A stretch of DNA of 64,000 nucleotides, from assembly GCA_035551355.1 (NCBI GenBank), contig DASZNF010000071.1:45508-109507 (forward strand), written 5' to 3'. This DNA is from DATATV01 sp035551355. Its GTDB lineage: Bacteria > Actinomycetota > Actinomycetes > Mycobacteriales > Pseudonocardiaceae. A program made the translations under genes and the position numbers. This document shows positions 24,340-33,406 of the stretch, piece by piece. Every line of letters begins with the position of its first letter. Position 1 is the stretch's first letter. The notes beneath the pieces were generated by a model, which did no database searches, had not been told where the DNA came from, and saw nothing but the letters and a program-made list of their open reading frames with translations.

Positions 24340-25260
24340 ATGATCGAAGCACGTGCGCTGACCAAACGCTACGGCCCCAAGGCGGCCGTGGACGACATCA
24401 GTTTCACCGTCAAACCCGGGGTGGTCACCGGGTTCCTCGGGCCGAACGGGGCGGGCAAGTCCACCACGATGCGGCTCATCCTCGGCCTGGACGCGCCCAC
24501 CTCGGGTGACGTCACGGTCAACGGAAAGCACTACGCCCAGCACAGCGCGCCACTACGGGAGGTCGGCGCGCTGCTGGAGGCCCGCGCGGTGCACACCGGC
24601 CGCTCGGCCTACCACCACCTGATGGCCCAGGCGCTGACCACCGGCATTCCGCGCAGCCGGGTGGAAGAGGTGATCCACCTGGTCGGCCTGCAGGACGTGG
24701 CGCGCAAGCGAGCCGGCAGCTTCTCCCTTGGCATGGGCCAGCGCCTTGGCGTGGCCGCCGCGCTGCTGGGCGACCCGGCCACGCTGATCCTGGACGAGCC
24801 GGTCAACGGGCTGGATCCGGAGGGCATCCTGTGGATCCGCAACCTGCTGCGCAGCCTGGCCGCCGAGGGTCGCACGGTGTTCGTCTCCTCGCACCTGATG
24901 AGCGAGATGAGCCTGACCGCCGAGCACCTGATCGTGATCGGCAAGGGGAAGCTGATCGCGGACACCTCGGTCGCCGACTTCATCAACATGGCCTCCCACA
25001 AGGCGGTCCGGGTGCGTACCCCAGAAGCCACCCGGCTGCGTGAGCTGCTGGTCGGCCCCGAGGTGAGTGTGACCAGCGTCGAACACGGCCTGCTGGAGGT
25101 CAGTGGCCGCAGCTCGGCCGAGATCGGCCGGGTCGCCTGCGACAACTCATTGCCATTGGAGGAACTCACCCCGGTGCAGGCCTCCCTGGAGGAGGCGTTC
25201 ATGGAACTGACCCAGGACGCCGTGGAATACCGCACCGACAAGTTGGCAGGGGCCGCGTGA
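24340..25260 (+). CDS. ABC transporter ATP-binding protein
   Basis: 306 residues. Walker A is FLGPNGAGKSTTMRLI, the signature FSLGMGQRLGVAAALLGDP and Walker B TLILDEPVNGLDPEGILW, followed by SSHLMSEM (switch His). A C-terminal regulatory extension of about 90 residues is typical of ABC-2 drug/lantibiotic exporters. The start ATG 24340 follows GAGGTTGGG. It is the first gene of a four-gene operon with its permease (1-nt stop/start overlap), a histidine kinase and a response regulator, an arrangement common for antibiotic-sensing detoxification modules. Confidence 0.93.
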   Translation: MIEARALTKRYGPKAAVDDISFTVKPGVVTGFLGPNGAGKSTTMRLILGLDAPTSGDVTVNGKHYAQHSAPLREVGALLEARAVHTGRSAYHHLMAQALTTGIPRSRVEEVIHLVGLQDVARKRAGSFSLGMGQRLGVAAALLGDPATLILDEPVNGLDPEGILWIRNLLRSLAAEGRTVFVSSHLMSEMSLTAEHLIVIGKGKLIADTSVADFINMASHKAVRVRTPEATRLRELLVGPEVSVTSVEHGLLEVSGRSSAEIGRVACDNSLPLEELTPVQASLEEAFMELTQDAVEYRTDKLAGAA

Positions 25261-26108
25261 TGACCACCGACACCATGACCGGTCCGCCCCGGCAGGCCCA
25301 GCCCGACGCGCTGCCGCCCGGCCTGAAGGTCACCCAGTGGGGCGTGCTGCGCTCGGAGTGGCTGAAGTTCTGGTCGCTGCGTTCCTCGCAGATCAGCGTC
25401 GTGCTGGCGGTGATCGCCACCATCGGGCTGGACTGCCTGTTCGCCTGGGCCGCGGTCAGCAACTACGAGCGGCTCAAGGCCCGTGGCGCCAAGCTGAGCG
25501 ACTTCTTCGCCGCGGACACCGCGTTGCACGCCTACTTCCTGGTGCAACTGGTCGTCGGGGTGCTCGGCGTGCTGGTGGTGACCGGGGAGTACGGCACCGG
25601 GATGATCCGTTCCAGCCTGGCTGCCGCGCCCAAGCGGCTGCCGGTGGTGTGGGGCAAGGTCATCGTGTTCGCCGTGATCGTCTTCGTGGTCACCACGATC
25701 AGCACGTTCATCGGATTCCTTGCCGCACAGCCGATCCTGAACAGCGACTCCCTGGGGGTGTCGCTGTCCTACCCCGGTGCGGTGCGCGCGATCATCGGCA
25801 TCGGGTTCTACCTGACCGTGATCGGGCTGATCGGGTCCGCGCTGGGCTGGCTGATCCGGCACACCGCGGGCGCGCTGGCCGCGTTGTTCGGGCTGATCCT
25901 GATCGCGCCCGGGCTGGGTGAGCTGCTGCCCACCACCTGGCAGCCGCACATCCTGCCCTACCTGCCCAGCAACGCGGGCGGCCAGATCGCGTCCATCCAG
26001 CCCGATCCGACCGGGCTGGCGCTGTGGCCTGCGGTGCTGACCGTGTGCGTGTGGCTGGTGGTGTTGTTCGCCGGGGGAATCCTGGTGCTCAAGCGCCGGG
26101 ACGCGTGA
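25260..26108 (+). CDS. ABC-2 type transporter permease
   Basis: 282 residues with six hydrophobic segments: ISVVLAVIATIGLDCLFAWA, YFLVQLVVGVLGVLVVTGEY, VIVFAVIVFVVTTISTFIGF, IGIGFYLTVIGLIGSALGWL, GALAALFGLILIAPGLG and a C-terminal WPAVLTVCVWLVVLFAGGIL. The GTGEYGTGMIRSSLAAAPKR-type coupling loop after TM2 is typical of ABC-2 permeases. The start ATG overlaps the stop of the ATPase gene (GTG 25257 also possible). Confidence 0.9.
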   Translation: MTTDTMTGPPRQAQPDALPPGLKVTQWGVLRSEWLKFWSLRSSQISVVLAVIATIGLDCLFAWAAVSNYERLKARGAKLSDFFAADTALHAYFLVQLVVGVLGVLVVTGEYGTGMIRSSLAAAPKRLPVVWGKVIVFAVIVFVVTTISTFIGFLAAQPILNSDSLGVSLSYPGAVRAIIGIGFYLTVIGLIGSALGWLIRHTAGALAALFGLILIAPGLGELLPTTWQPHILPYLPSNAGGQIASIQPDPTGLALWPAVLTVCVWLVVLFAGGILVLKRRDA

Positions 26109-26128
26109 GACCGGGGGAGAATGGCCCG

Positions 26129-27376
26129 GTGAGTTCCGGGAGTCCGACCGCCGCGGGACCGGCCGAGTTCGCTCGGCGCGGTCGCGCGGCGTCGGCCTGG
26201 CCGGGGGTGGCCCGGCTGCGGGCCTGGCTGGTGCGGCACGCGCTGACCGCCGACGTGCTGCTGACCGTGGCGCTGGTCGCCGTCATCGGCGGTCTGTGGG
26301 GGCACAAGGCCGCGCCGCACCTGGTGGCGCTGGCCATCGTGGTGGAGGCCGCGGCGCTGGCCCCGCTGATGGTGCGCAGGCGCTTCCCGCTGCCGGTGTT
26401 CGGCTGGTTGTTCGCGATCGGGCTGACCCAGTTGTGGCTGGGCCGGGCGGTGCTGGCCGATGCCGCGGTGCTGATCGCGCTGTACACCGTGGCCGCGCAC
26501 TGCCCCCGCAGGCAGGCGCTGATCTGCGCCGGGCTGGTCGAGGTCGGGGCGGCCGGGGCCGCGCTGCACCTGGCCAACCGGGACCTGGAGTCGGTGCTGG
26601 CCGCGCTGGTGTTCCTGACCGGCCTGGTCACCGCGGCCTTCGTGCTGGGCGTGAACATGCGCACCCGCCGGGCCTACCTGGCCTCGCTGGAGGATCGCGC
26701 GGTGCGCGCCGAGCGGGAACGCGACCAGCAGTCCCAGCTGGCCGCCGCGGCCGAGCGGACCCGGATCGCCCGGGAGATGCACGACATCGTGGCGCACAAT
26801 CTGTCCGTGATGATCGCGCTGGCCGACGGGGCCGCGTTCGCCGCCCAGCGGGACCCGGACGCGGCGGCGGCCGCGGCCAAACAGGTGTCCGACACCGGCC
26901 GGGTGGCGCTGACCGAGATGCAGCGGCTGGTCGGCGTGCTGCGCGGCGGTGAGCAGCCCGGCCAGGCCGGGCCGTTCACCCCGCAGCCGGGCATCGACCA
27001 GATCGAGGAACTGGTGACCCAGGTGCGCGGGGCCGGGCTGCCGACCACGCTGACCGTGTCGGGGTTGCCCTTCGCCGTGCCGCCCACCGCGCAGCTGGCG
27101 GTATACCGGGTGGTGCAGGAGTCGCTGACCAACATCCTCAAGCACGCCAAGGATCCGACCGGGGCCCGGGTGATCCTGAACTACGCCGAGCCGACCATCA
27201 TCCTGCGGGTGACCGACGACGGCGGAGGTGCTCCGGAGGCGCGCTCGGGCGGGCACGGGCTGACCGGGATGCGCGAGCGGGCCGCAGTGTTCGGCGGCTG
27301 GGTGCAGGCCGGGCCGCGGCCGGTCGGTGGCTGGCAGGTCCGGGCGCTGCTGACCTGCGGCCGGGCGGCGTCATGA
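26129..27376 (+). CDS. Sensor histidine kinase (NarL-partner HisKA_3 family)
   Basis: 415 residues. The N-terminal third has several membrane helices (VLLTVALVAVIGGLWG, LVALAIVVEAAALAPLM, VFLTGLVTAAFVLGV) with little extracellular sequence. A dimerisation/phosphoacceptor box follows, IAREMHDIVAHNLSVMIAL (His in MHDIVAHN). The HATPase domain has YRVVQESLTNILKHA (N box), RVTDDGGG and GGHGLTGMRERAA. The GTG start 26129 has GGGGGAG upstream. It overlaps the response-regulator gene by 4 bp. The all-membrane sensor fits kinases that sense through a partner ABC transporter (inference). Confidence 0.92.
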   Translation: MSSGSPTAAGPAEFARRGRAASAWPGVARLRAWLVRHALTADVLLTVALVAVIGGLWGHKAAPHLVALAIVVEAAALAPLMVRRRFPLPVFGWLFAIGLTQLWLGRAVLADAAVLIALYTVAAHCPRRQALICAGLVEVGAAGAALHLANRDLESVLAALVFLTGLVTAAFVLGVNMRTRRAYLASLEDRAVRAERERDQQSQLAAAAERTRIAREMHDIVAHNLSVMIALADGAAFAAQRDPDAAAAAAKQVSDTGRVALTEMQRLVGVLRGGEQPGQAGPFTPQPGIDQIEELVTQVRGAGLPTTLTVSGLPFAVPPTAQLAVYRVVQESLTNILKHAKDPTGARVILNYAEPTIILRVTDDGGGAPEARSGGHGLTGMRERAAVFGGWVQAGPRPVGGWQVRALLTCGRAAS

Positions 27377-28044
27377 CCGTCCGCATCCTGCTGGTGGACG
27401 ACGAACCGTTGCTGCGCATGGGTTTCCGGCTGGTGTTGGAGTCCCAGGAGGACATGCGGGTGGTGGGCGAGGCGGGCGACGGCGCGGCCGCGCTGCGCCA
27501 GACCGCCGAGCTGGACCCGGACGTGGTGGTGATGGACGTGCGGATGCCCGGCACGGACGGAATCGAGGCCACCAAAGGGATCGTGGCCAACCACGGGCGG
27601 TCCCGGGTGCTCATCCTGACCACCTTCGATCTGGACGAGTACGCCTTCGCCGCGCTGCGCGTCGGCGCGAGCGGGTTTCTGCTCAAGAACGTGCCGCCGG
27701 AGGATCTGCTCTCCGCGATCCGCGCGGTGGCCAGCGGGGACGCGGTGGTCGCGCCGAGCGTGACCCGCAGGCTGCTGGACGCGATGGCCCACCGGCTGCC
27801 CGATCCCGGCGGCCGCTCGGCCTCCGACCGGGACGACCGGCTGGCCCGGCTGACCGAGCGGGAGCTGGAGGTGCTGACCAAGCTGGCCAACGGTCTGTCC
27901 AACGCCGAGATCGCCGAGCTGCTGTGCGTGGCCGAGGCCACCGTGAAGACCCACGTCGGCCGGGTGCTGAACAAACTGGACCTGCGCGACCGGGTACAGG
28001 CCGTGGTGTTCGCCTACCAGACTGGCCTGGTCCGCCCTGGGTGA
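27373..28044 (+). CDS. NarL/FixJ-family response regulator
   Basis: 223 residues. The receiver has RILLVDDEPLLRMGF (acidic pocket), phosphoacceptor Asp in VVVMDVRMPGTDG, LILTTFD and the Lys in GFLLKNVPPEDL. The LuxR-type HTH is LTERELEVLTKLANGLSNAE, IAELLCVAEATVKTHVGRVL. It probably regulates the upstream ABC transporter genes. Its start overlaps the kinase stop (ATGA). Confidence 0.93.
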   Translation: MTVRILLVDDEPLLRMGFRLVLESQEDMRVVGEAGDGAAALRQTAELDPDVVVMDVRMPGTDGIEATKGIVANHGRSRVLILTTFDLDEYAFAALRVGASGFLLKNVPPEDLLSAIRAVASGDAVVAPSVTRRLLDAMAHRLPDPGGRSASDRDDRLARLTERELEVLTKLANGLSNAEIAELLCVAEATVKTHVGRVLNKLDLRDRVQAVVFAYQTGLVRPG

Positions 28045-28125
28045 ACATTGGCGTGACCAGCGCCTCAGCGGGAACCAATACTGATCCAGCCGTCGTTGGA
28101 CAGGAAAACGGAGGGCGGGTTCGAC

Positions 28126-29250
28126 ATGGCTGAGGCGAGGCGGCGCGGGCTGCGCGCGGGAATTGCCGGGCTGCTGGGCGCGGGCCTGGCCGGTGGGCTG
28201 GCCTGGACGGCCCGAGAGGTGCTGCCCGCGATGGGCGCCCGGCCGTCCGGGGCGCGGGCCGAGCGGGTGCGCCGGTCCCCGCAGTACGCCGACGGCGCGT
28301 TTCACAACGCCAGGGCCGGTACCAGCACCATGCCGCCGGCCGGGAACATGCTGCGCGAGTTCCTGTTCGGCAAGGAGCAGCGCCGCCCGGCCGGCGCGGT
28401 GCCACTGGCCACGCCGGACTCCTCGCCGCCGGGCCCGGAGGATCTGCGGGTCACCTGGTACGGCCACTCCTCGGCGCTGGTCGAGGTGGACGGTGCGCGA
28501 GTGCTGTTCGATCCGGTGTGGGGCGAGCGGGTGTCGCCGTCCACCGTGGCCGGTCCGCGTCGGCTGCACCCCAACCCGGTGGCCATCGAGGACCTGCCCG
28601 AGCTGGACGCCATCGTCATCTCGCACGACCACTACGATCACCTCGACCTGCCCGCCGTGCGGGCGCTGCTGGCCACCCAGACGGCGCCGTTCGTGGTGCC
28701 GCTGGGCGTCGGCGCGCACCTGGAGCGCTGGCGGGTGCCCGGGGAGCGGATCATCGAGCTGGACTGGTCCGAGCAGGTGGACCTGGCCGGGCTGCGGCTG
28801 ACCGCCACCGCCGCGCAGCACTTCTCCGGCCGTGGGTTCCGCCGGGACGGCACGTTGTGGGCTTCCTGGGTGATCACCGGGCCGACCCGGAAAGTCTTCT
28901 ATTCCGGCGATTCCGGCTACTTCTCCGGCTACGCCGAGATCGGCGCGACCTACGGCCCGTTCGACGTGGCGCTGGTGCAGATCGGCGCCTACAACGCGGG
29001 CTGGGCCGACATCCACATGACTCCGGAGGAGGGCGTGGCCACCGCGCTGGATGTCAACGCGAGCCTGCTCATCCCGGTGCACTGGGCCACCTTCAACCTG
29101 GCCATGCACGGCTGGACCGAACCGGTGGACCGGGTGTGGCGGGAGTGCAAGGCCCGCGGGGTCACCCTGGCCGTGCCGCGGCCGGGCCAGACCGTGGACG
29201 TCGCCGATCCGCCCGCGGTGGACGGCTGGTGGCAGGCCCTGGCCGGGTAA
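28126..29250 (+). CDS. MBL-fold metallo-hydrolase (NAPE-PLD/UlaG-like), probably membrane-anchored or exported
   Basis: 374 residues. The N-terminus (MAEARRRGLRAG, then IAGLLGAGLAGGLAW) looks like a Tat-like signal or anchor. The beta-lactamase-fold motifs are WYGHSSALVEVDGARVLFDP, ISHDHYDHLDLPAV (HxHxDH), TATAAQHFSG, YSGDSGYFSGY and LLIPVHWATFNLAMHGW. This pattern is seen in N-acyl-phosphatidylethanolamine phospholipase D relatives. ATG 28126 follows GGAGGGCGGG; a TTG at 28096 would add ten residues. The substrate is not deducible. It lies 81 bp past the response-regulator gene. Confidence 0.86.
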   Translation: MAEARRRGLRAGIAGLLGAGLAGGLAWTAREVLPAMGARPSGARAERVRRSPQYADGAFHNARAGTSTMPPAGNMLREFLFGKEQRRPAGAVPLATPDSSPPGPEDLRVTWYGHSSALVEVDGARVLFDPVWGERVSPSTVAGPRRLHPNPVAIEDLPELDAIVISHDHYDHLDLPAVRALLATQTAPFVVPLGVGAHLERWRVPGERIIELDWSEQVDLAGLRLTATAAQHFSGRGFRRDGTLWASWVITGPTRKVFYSGDSGYFSGYAEIGATYGPFDVALVQIGAYNAGWADIHMTPEEGVATALDVNASLLIPVHWATFNLAMHGWTEPVDRVWRECKARGVTLAVPRPGQTVDVADPPAVDGWWQALAG

Positions 29251-29284
29251 TCCGTTTTTGCGTGGCGGTTAGCATTTCCCACTG

Positions 29285-30949
29285 ATGAGCGCCACGTTGA
29301 TCGCCAAGGACCTCGCCGCCGGGCACGGCGACCGCACCCTGTTCTCCGGACTGGAACTGGTGGTCGCCCCGGGCGATGTGATCGGGCTGGTCGGAGTCAA
29401 CGGCGCCGGCAAGTCCACCCTGCTGCGGCTGCTGGCCGGGCTGCTGCCGGCCGAGCACGGCCGGGTCACGGCCAGCCCGCCGACCGCGAACATCGGTTAC
29501 CTGCCCCAGGAGCCGGAACGCCGGGCCGGGGAGACGGTGCGCGCCTTCCTCGGCCGGCGCACCGGAGTCGCCGCCGCCCAGCAGGCCATGGACACCGCGG
29601 CCGCCGCGCTGGGCGAGGAGAAACCCGGCGCCGACGAGATCTATGCCGACGCCCTGGACCGCTGGCTGGCGCTGGGCGGCGCCGACCTGGACGAGCGGGC
29701 CGAGGAAGTGGTGGCCGATCTCGGCCTGACCGTCAGCCTCGATCAGCACGTGACCACCCTGTCCGGCGGGCAGGCCGCCCGGGCCGGGCTGGCCTCGCTG
29801 CTGTTGTCCCGCTACGACGTCTTCCTGCTTGACGAGCCGACCAACGATCTGGACCTGGACGGGCTGGATCGGCTGGAGCGCTTCGTGTCCGGGCTGCGCG
29901 CCGGCACCGTGCTGGTCAGCCACGACCGCGAGTTCCTCACCCGCACGGTGAACCGGATCGTCGAACTGGACCTGCCCCAGCAACAGGTGCGCAGCTACGG
30001 CGGCGGCTACGCGGCCTATCTGACCGAGCGCGAGGTGGACCGGCGGCACGCCCGCGAGCGCTACGAGGAGTTCGCCGACACCAGGGCCGGGCTGGAATCC
30101 CGGGCCCGGATGCAGCGCAACTGGCTGGAGCACGGCGTGCGCAACGCCCGGCGCAAATCCAGCGACAACGACAAGCTGGGCCGCAAGTTCCGGGCCGAGG
30201 CCACCGAGAAGCAGGCGGCCAAGGCCCGGCAGACCGCGCGGATGATCGAACGCCTTGACGCGGTCGAGGAACCGCGCAAGGAATGGGAACTGCAGATGGA
30301 GATCGCGCAGGCGCGGCGGGCCGGGTCGATCGTCGCGGTGCTGCGCGGCGCGATGGTGCGCCGGGCGGAGTTCACCCTGGGGCCGGTGGATCTGCAGATC
30401 GACTGGGCCGACCGGGTGGCCATCACCGGCGCCAACGGGGCGGGCAAGTCGACGCTGCTGGGCGCGCTGCTGGGCCGGATTCCGTTGGACGAAGGGGAAT
30501 CCACCCTCGGCGCGGGCGTGGAGATCGGCGAGATCGACCAGGCCCGCGGACTGTTCCTCGGTGAGCCCAAGCTGGTGGACGCGTTCGGCGCGCAGGTGCC
30601 GGACTGGCCGGCCTCGGAGGTGCGCACCCTGCTGGCCAAGTTCGGCCTGACCGCCGTGCACGTGCTGCGCCCGGCCGCGTCGCTGTCCCCGGGCGAGCGG
30701 ACCCGGGCCGCGCTGGCCCTGTTGCAGGCCCGCGGGGTGAACCTGCTGGTGCTCGACGAGCCGACCAACCATCTGGACCTGCCCGCGATCGAGCAACTGG
30801 AATCGGCGCTGGCCTCCTACACCGGCACCTTGTTGCTGGTCACGCACGACCGCCGGATGCTCGACGCGGTGCACACCACCCGGCACCTGACCGTGGACGC
30901 CGGGAAGGTCACCGACCGGCCTGGTCAGGCGGTGTGGCGGGAAAGGTAG
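29285..30949 (+). CDS. ABC-F family ATPase (ribosome-associated type)
   Basis: 554 residues, two ABC domains without membrane segments. Domain 1: VGVNGAGKSTLLRLL, LSGGQAARAGLASLLLSRYD, LLDEPTNDLDLDGL. Domain 2: ITGANGAGKSTLLGALL, LSPGERTRAALALL, VLDEPTNHLDLPAIEQLE. A charged helical linker of about 90 residues joins them (the tRNA-interaction motif of ABC-F proteins). ABC-F proteins act on ribosomes, in translation quality or antibiotic resistance; which applies here cannot be told. Its 3' end overlaps the convergent phosphoesterase gene by 25 bp. Confidence 0.92.
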   Translation: MSATLIAKDLAAGHGDRTLFSGLELVVAPGDVIGLVGVNGAGKSTLLRLLAGLLPAEHGRVTASPPTANIGYLPQEPERRAGETVRAFLGRRTGVAAAQQAMDTAAAALGEEKPGADEIYADALDRWLALGGADLDERAEEVVADLGLTVSLDQHVTTLSGGQAARAGLASLLLSRYDVFLLDEPTNDLDLDGLDRLERFVSGLRAGTVLVSHDREFLTRTVNRIVELDLPQQQVRSYGGGYAAYLTEREVDRRHARERYEEFADTRAGLESRARMQRNWLEHGVRNARRKSSDNDKLGRKFRAEATEKQAAKARQTARMIERLDAVEEPRKEWELQMEIAQARRAGSIVAVLRGAMVRRAEFTLGPVDLQIDWADRVAITGANGAGKSTLLGALLGRIPLDEGESTLGAGVEIGEIDQARGLFLGEPKLVDAFGAQVPDWPASEVRTLLAKFGLTAVHVLRPAASLSPGERTRAALALLQARGVNLLVLDEPTNHLDLPAIEQLESALASYTGTLLLVTHDRRMLDAVHTTRHLTVDAGKVTDRPGQAVWRER

Positions 30950-32301
30950 GCGCGGAACTCGGCGGGGGTGTGCAGGGCCGGTTCCGGGGTGCCCGGCGGA
31001 TCCTGCCGGGACAACAGTTCGGCCTGCACCTCTTCCAGGGGGGAGACCTGGTTCTCCACCGCGGGCAGTGCCGGCGCGACCGGCACGGTGACCCCGGCCA
31101 GCGGATCGTCGGTGCGCGGCTGGGTCAGCGTCAGCGCCGCCGACACGTCGGGCGCGGCCGCGTCCCGGGCGGTCAGCGCGGGCAGATTCCACCGTGTCTC
31201 GAGGGTTTTCAGAATCGAGGTGTGGTCAAGCGGCGTGCCGGAAACCCGGAACACCGTGCCCGCCTCGATCAGCGGGGACACCAGCACGGTCGGCACCCGC
31301 AGGCCGAACCGGGTGAAGTCGAAGCCGAACTCGCCCGCGGTGTTGTCCGGCTTGACGGCGCCGGTCGGCGGGGCCACGTGGTCGTAGCAGCCGCCGTGCT
31401 CGTCGTAGGTGATGATCAGCAGGGTGGACGCCCAGGCCGGCCCATTGCGCAGTGCGTAGTAGGTGTCGTGGATGAGTTGTTCGCCGAGGGCCACGTTGTA
31501 GTTGGGGTGCTGGCTGTTGCCGTCGGCGCCCCAACTCGGTTCCAGGAAAGCGAATCCGGGTAACGAGCCGGCCTTCGCGGCGGCGGTGAAATCGGCGAAC
31601 CGGCCGAAGTGCGATGCGGCCGCGCCGGAGATGTCCGGGAAGTTGCCCTTGGTCAGCGGGGTCGCGTCGTAGCCGTAGACCACCCAGTCCACGGCGTGCC
31701 CGGACAGCGTGCCGAAGACCGAGGGCGAGGTGAACGTGTGCGTCTTGTCGTCCATGTGCCCCTGGCTGGTGGCGGCCAGCGCGAACGCCCGGTTGGGCAG
31801 CGTTTCCGTTGGCGCGGAAGAGAACCAGTGATCGCACACGGCGAAGCCGCGGGCCAGCCCGGACAGCACCGGCAGCGTGGCCGGGGTGAAGCAGCCCATG
31901 ATGTCGTTGGCCGTGGTGCCCGGCACGATGACCCGCTTCTCGTTCTTCTCCCACCCCAGGGTGTAGGCGAAGTCGGTGACGAAACCGGAGTTCGTGGCCA
32001 CCGGCGGGCTGGGCGCGGTGGCGCTGCCGAACAGCTGGCTGTTGGTGGCCGAGTAGCCCTCGCCCGGATCGGCGCCCGGGTGGTAGTAGGCGTTGGGCGT
32101 GTCCGGTTCGATGCGGAACACGGTGACCGGCCGGCCCGAGGAATCCGGGTTGGACTCGGTTCCGGTGAGCCCCTCGTACGGCTGACCGGCGGGCGATATG
32201 TTGCCCGCGTCCGTGTAGAGGAACCCCAGCATGTGGTCCAGAGATCGATTTTCCAGCATCAGCACAACGATGTGCTCGATCGAGGACAGCTGACCAGCCA
32301 T
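30925..32301 (-). CDS. Phospholipase C/phosphoesterase-family protein without signal peptide
   Basis: 458 residues. It begins MAGQLSSIEHIVVLMLENRS, then LDHMLGF: the E-N-R-S-x-D-H metal motif of bacterial phospholipase C and acid phosphatases. PNRAFALAATSQGH (nucleophile region), ITYDEHGGCYDHVAPP and LDHTSILKTLETRWNLP follow. The family is normally exported by Tat, but here the protein starts directly at the catalytic domain, preceded by AGGAGG. It is therefore cytosolic, or exported by another route. The C-terminal 80 residues are Pro/Thr-rich. It is convergent with the ABC-F gene. Confidence 0.88.
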   Translation of the reverse strand: MAGQLSSIEHIVVLMLENRSLDHMLGFLYTDAGNISPAGQPYEGLTGTESNPDSSGRPVTVFRIEPDTPNAYYHPGADPGEGYSATNSQLFGSATAPSPPVATNSGFVTDFAYTLGWEKNEKRVIVPGTTANDIMGCFTPATLPVLSGLARGFAVCDHWFSSAPTETLPNRAFALAATSQGHMDDKTHTFTSPSVFGTLSGHAVDWVVYGYDATPLTKGNFPDISGAAASHFGRFADFTAAAKAGSLPGFAFLEPSWGADGNSQHPNYNVALGEQLIHDTYYALRNGPAWASTLLIITYDEHGGCYDHVAPPTGAVKPDNTAGEFGFDFTRFGLRVPTVLVSPLIEAGTVFRVSGTPLDHTSILKTLETRWNLPALTARDAAAPDVSAALTLTQPRTDDPLAGVTVPVAPALPAVENQVSPLEEVQAELLSRQDPPGTPEPALHTPAEFRAYLSRHTA

Positions 32302-32412
32302 GGCGGCCTCCTGTTCACCCCGGGTCGATGATTCGCCCATTCCGGTGGTGCAAAAACCGCCGTTCGGTGAAGACTGGGTGACCACAACGGAGCATAACGC
32401 TACGATTTCGCA

Positions 32413-33396
32413 GTGACACTGAGAGTGCATTTCAGTGCCGAGGATCTGGCTCGCACGACTATCGCCGCCGAGCCCGATCCGCTCTGGGAACTGGTGCTGA
32501 GCCTGCACAAACTGCAACAGCCGCGCTCGCCCGACCGGCTGGCCGGCTGGCGCGAGCACGCCCGGGCGGGCCTGGACGAGACGTTGCGCCGCCAGCTCGG
32601 CCAGCTCACCCTGCTGGTGCCGCCGAAGGGCAATTTCGCCGACTTCCTCACCCCGAACGCCGGCGCCGGGGACCTGCCCACCGCGCTGGAGGTGGTGTCC
32701 ACGACGTCGGCCGCGCGGTTGCGCACCGACCTGGCCGAGCTGGACGTCTCGGCCCGGCCGCCGGCCTGGGTGCGCGCGCTGGCCGATGGCGACGCGCCCG
32801 CCATGCGCGAACTGCTGGCCGCGCTGTCCGGTTACTTCGAGGCGGCGATCGCCCCGTACTGGACCCGCATTCAGTCCACTGTGGACTCAGATCGGGCGTT
32901 ACGCGCGCAGGACTGGTCCGTCGGCGGGGTGGAGGGCCTGCTGGCCGGACTGCCCGGCCCGATGTGGTGGGAAGCGCCGATCCTGCACACCGAATATCCC
33001 AAGGACCGCGACCTGCATCTGGACGGCCGGGGCATCACGCTGATCCCGTCCTACTTCTGCCAGCGCACTCCGGTCACCTTCATCGACGAGCGGCTGCCGC
33101 CGGTGCTGGTCTACCCGCTGGAGTACACCCGGCGCGCGGCGGACGACGAGGCCGCCCTGGCCCGGCTGATCGCCCTGCTCGGCGACACCCGGGCCCGGGT
33201 GCTGCGGGGCCTGCGGATGCCCCGATCCACCAGCGAACTGGCCCGATGGGCGGCCACCTCGGCCGCCTCGGCCAGCAAGCACGCCACCGTGTTGCGGGAG
33301 GCCGGGCTGGTCAGCAGCGTGCGCCGGGGCAACACCATGCGCCACACCCTGACCCCGCTCGGCCAGGCCCTGCTGGACGGCGACATCCCGGGCTGA
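32413..33396 (+). CDS. Winged-helix (ArsR-like) regulator with large N-terminal domain
   Basis: 327 residues. The N-terminal 230 residues have the DUF5937-like pattern MTLRVHFSAEDLARTTIA, LWELVLSLHKLQ. The C-terminal winged helix (about 245-325) is LLGDTRARVLRGL, STSELARWAATSAASASKHATVLREAGLVSSVRRGNTMRHTLTPLG, in short pieces typical of ArsR-family HTH. It starts with GTG 32413 and diverges from the phosphoesterase gene (111 bp between the starts), which it may control. The ligand is unknown. Confidence 0.82.
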   Translation: MTLRVHFSAEDLARTTIAAEPDPLWELVLSLHKLQQPRSPDRLAGWREHARAGLDETLRRQLGQLTLLVPPKGNFADFLTPNAGAGDLPTALEVVSTTSAARLRTDLAELDVSARPPAWVRALADGDAPAMRELLAALSGYFEAAIAPYWTRIQSTVDSDRALRAQDWSVGGVEGLLAGLPGPMWWEAPILHTEYPKDRDLHLDGRGITLIPSYFCQRTPVTFIDERLPPVLVYPLEYTRRAADDEAALARLIALLGDTRARVLRGLRMPRSTSELARWAATSAASASKHATVLREAGLVSSVRRGNTMRHTLTPLGQALLDGDIPG

Positions 33397-33406
33397 CCCC
33401 GCGACA

